DNA from: an uncultured Lachnospiraceae bacterium
GTDB taxonomy: Bacteria > Bacillota > Clostridia > Lachnospirales > Lachnospiraceae
Assembly (NCBI GenBank): GCA_946627575.1
Contig: CAMOVS010000052.1
Span: forward strand, 1 to 7,440
Reading direction: 5' to 3'
DNA length: 7,440 nucleotides
Position numbers and translations under genes: made by a program. Below the pieces are notes generated by a model that worked only from the letters and a program-made list of their open reading frames with translations, was not told the DNA's origin and did no database searches. Shown one piece after another: positions 6,351-7,440 of this stretch; the first letter of the stretch is position 1, and every line of letters starts with the position of its first letter.

Positions 6351-7042
6351 AGTGCAGAGTCTCCTTTCGCTTCTGCCTTTCTGGCTGCTTTCCTGCAGAC
6401 CAGGGCCGTCTGGGTTCCGATAAAGGCCCAGAAAGAAAGCATCAGCAGATTTTCAAGAAACACCAGCCATCCGGCCTTCTCGTAGTCAAGAAATGCAAAC
6501 GGCAGGCGGAAAAACAGATAATTTGACATGCCGTTTCGCAGGAACAGCCAGAGGCCGATGCCGCCGATGCAGGTGAAGATACAGGCCAGGATCGCTTTTG
6601 TCCGGTCTGTCAGTTTCAAGCCTGCGGTCATTGCAGGGATATGCATTCCCAGGTGCAGTCCCATCAGCACAAAGGCCCAGTGGGACATGGAAAGATGCAT
6701 CCGTCGGACAAAGGAAACGGGGGCTATTCCGTACAGGAACGGCACCGCATAGCTGCTCATGGACATACCGCAGAAGGCAGTCAGCGCAAAGCTTGCAATA
6801 AGCAGGATATTCAGAACAGTCGTAATGCTGCGATAAGGGTTATATTTTCCCCTGACGAGTGCTCTGTACCACTTCCGGTTCAGGATCTGATGGGCGATCA
6901 CTAGCACCGTCATGCCCATACCGATCCATTCGTGCGCCATCTCCCCCGTGACCTGATATGCCATAAGGCAAAGGAGCAGGACGGTCATGGCAGCATCCAC
7001 GATCCTCTTTATAATCATATTGTTCGTTTTTGCTTTGGACAT
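6347..7042 (-). CDS. DUF4405-type integral membrane protein, likely b-type cytochrome
   Basis: A 231-residue membrane protein with about six hydrophobic helices, near residues 12-32, 37-55, 73-95, 116-138, 148-168 and 190-214. Histidines sit at 37 and 51 on helix 2 and at 116, 121, 130 and 134 around helix 4. H37/H51 and H116/H130 are each 14 apart, the pattern that lets two helices hold two bis-histidine hemes, as in b561 and formate dehydrogenase gamma subunits. I infer a membrane electron carrier; the family itself has no settled function. The ATG at 7040-7042 has AGGAGG at 7052-7057, 9 nt upstream. The gene follows the flavodoxin gene by 24 nt and is surely cotranscribed with it. The flavodoxin could be its soluble redox partner. 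Its end overlaps, out of frame, a possible flavodoxin remnant, so the last dozen residues (KAARKAEAKGDSAL) may not be ancestral. Confidence 0.8.
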   Translation of the reverse strand: MSKAKTNNMIIKRIVDAAMTVLLLCLMAYQVTGEMAHEWIGMGMTVLVIAHQILNRKWYRALVRGKYNPYRSITTVLNILLIASFALTAFCGMSMSSYAVPFLYGIAPVSFVRRMHLSMSHWAFVLMGLHLGMHIPAMTAGLKLTDRTKAILACIFTCIGGIGLWLFLRNGMSNYLFFRLPFAFLDYEKAGWLVFLENLLMLSFWAFIGTQTALVCRKAARKAEAKGDSAL

Positions 7043-7066
7043 GGCTCCGTCCCTCCTTCGTCCGCT

Positions 7067-7440
7067 TTATTTCAGTCCGTCGATCCAGGACTTAAGATCC
7101 GCTTCCGAGACATTTCCGCTGAAGCGTTTTCCTTCCAGCCAGGTACCTGTACCTGCAAGAGCCTCCATGTTGGGGCCGCTTCTTCCGATACCGCTTCCGC
7201 CGGATGTGCAAAACGGGATCACAGTGATGCCTTCAAAGCTGTATTTCTCCACGAAGGTGTCCAGGATACGTGGCTCTTCTCCCCACCAGATGGGAAAACC
7301 AAGGTAGATGGTCGTATAGCCTTCCAGGGAAATATCTTCACTGCCGATCTCCGGGCGGGCGTTTTTATCGTTCTGTTCTAACGTGGAACGGCTGCTCCTG
7401 TCGTTATAATTCAGATCGTCATCCGTGTAGGGGTCAGCCG
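7067..7440 (-). CDS. Flavodoxin (Flavodoxin_4 family), 5' end beyond the window
   Basis: The minus-strand frame is open from the window edge to a TAA at 7067-7069, giving the last 123 residues of a protein usually about 160-200 long. Family marks in order are DPYTDDDLNYNDRSSRS (2-18 of the visible part), YLGFPIWWGEEPR (45-57), the strand and loop IPFCTSGGSGIGRS (74-87), WLEGKRFSG (100-108) and a final helix ADLKSWIDGLK. The YLGFPIWWG and FCTSGGSG loops contribute to FMN binding in this fold. It is a small soluble electron carrier or NAD(P)H-linked reductase of the cytoplasm; its partner is unknown. It lies 24 nt upstream of the DUF4405 membrane gene in the same direction. A GTG at 7250-7252 is internal and not the start. 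The N-terminal FMN phosphate loop lies outside the window. Confidence 0.9.
   Translation of the reverse strand, partial: ADPYTDDDLNYNDRSSRSTLEQNDKNARPEIGSEDISLEGYTTIYLGFPIWWGEEPRILDTFVEKYSFEGITVIPFCTSGGSGIGRSGPNMEALAGTGTWLEGKRFSGNVSEADLKSWIDGLK

Overview
The window looks like a chromosomal segment from a low-to-mid GC Firmicute, most likely a gut-type Clostridia (Lachnospiraceae-like) organism. The evidence is strong AGGAGG-type ribosome binding sites, a tRNA-Pro without an encoded CCA end, sigma-A style promoters, and the protein types present (short clostridial FeoB, AI-2E permease, flavodoxin plus DUF4405 membrane protein). The species cannot be named from the sequence alone.

Layout, left to right. 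(1) 1-1974, plus strand: nearly all of feoB, a ferrous iron transporter cut at its 5' end by the window edge. (2) 2044-2090: a long hairpin between feoB and the convergent next gene, probably a shared terminator. (3) 2106-3278, minus strand: an AI-2E/PerM family membrane protein. (4) 3329-3499, plus strand: a complete tRNA-Pro(CGG) transcription unit with promoter, tRNA and intrinsic terminator. (5) 3597-5819, minus strand: a 740-residue response regulator, REC-GGDEF-EAL-GGDEF, in which the EAL phosphodiesterase centre is complete and both GGDEF sites are degenerate in different ways. It is preceded by a leader of about 175 nt and a candidate promoter. (6) 6029-6350, minus strand: a decayed stretch with the start of a flavodoxin-like gene running into a terminator hairpin, plus out-of-frame remnants. 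(7) 6347-7440, minus strand: a DUF4405 membrane protein with six histidines in the arrangement of a di-heme b-type cytochrome. It is 24 nt downstream of a Flavodoxin_4 family gene that leaves the window on the right.

How the parts relate. The right-hand genes form a short redox operon (soluble flavodoxin, then membrane heme protein) whose downstream end has been eroded. The response regulator is its own unit and most likely lowers cyclic di-GMP in response to phosphorylation. FeoB, the permease and the tRNA are independent housekeeping units. The most interesting item is the unusual GGDEF-EAL-GGDEF response regulator, whose C-terminal GGDEF keeps an RxxD inhibitory-site motif. I did not find a clear previously undescribed system.
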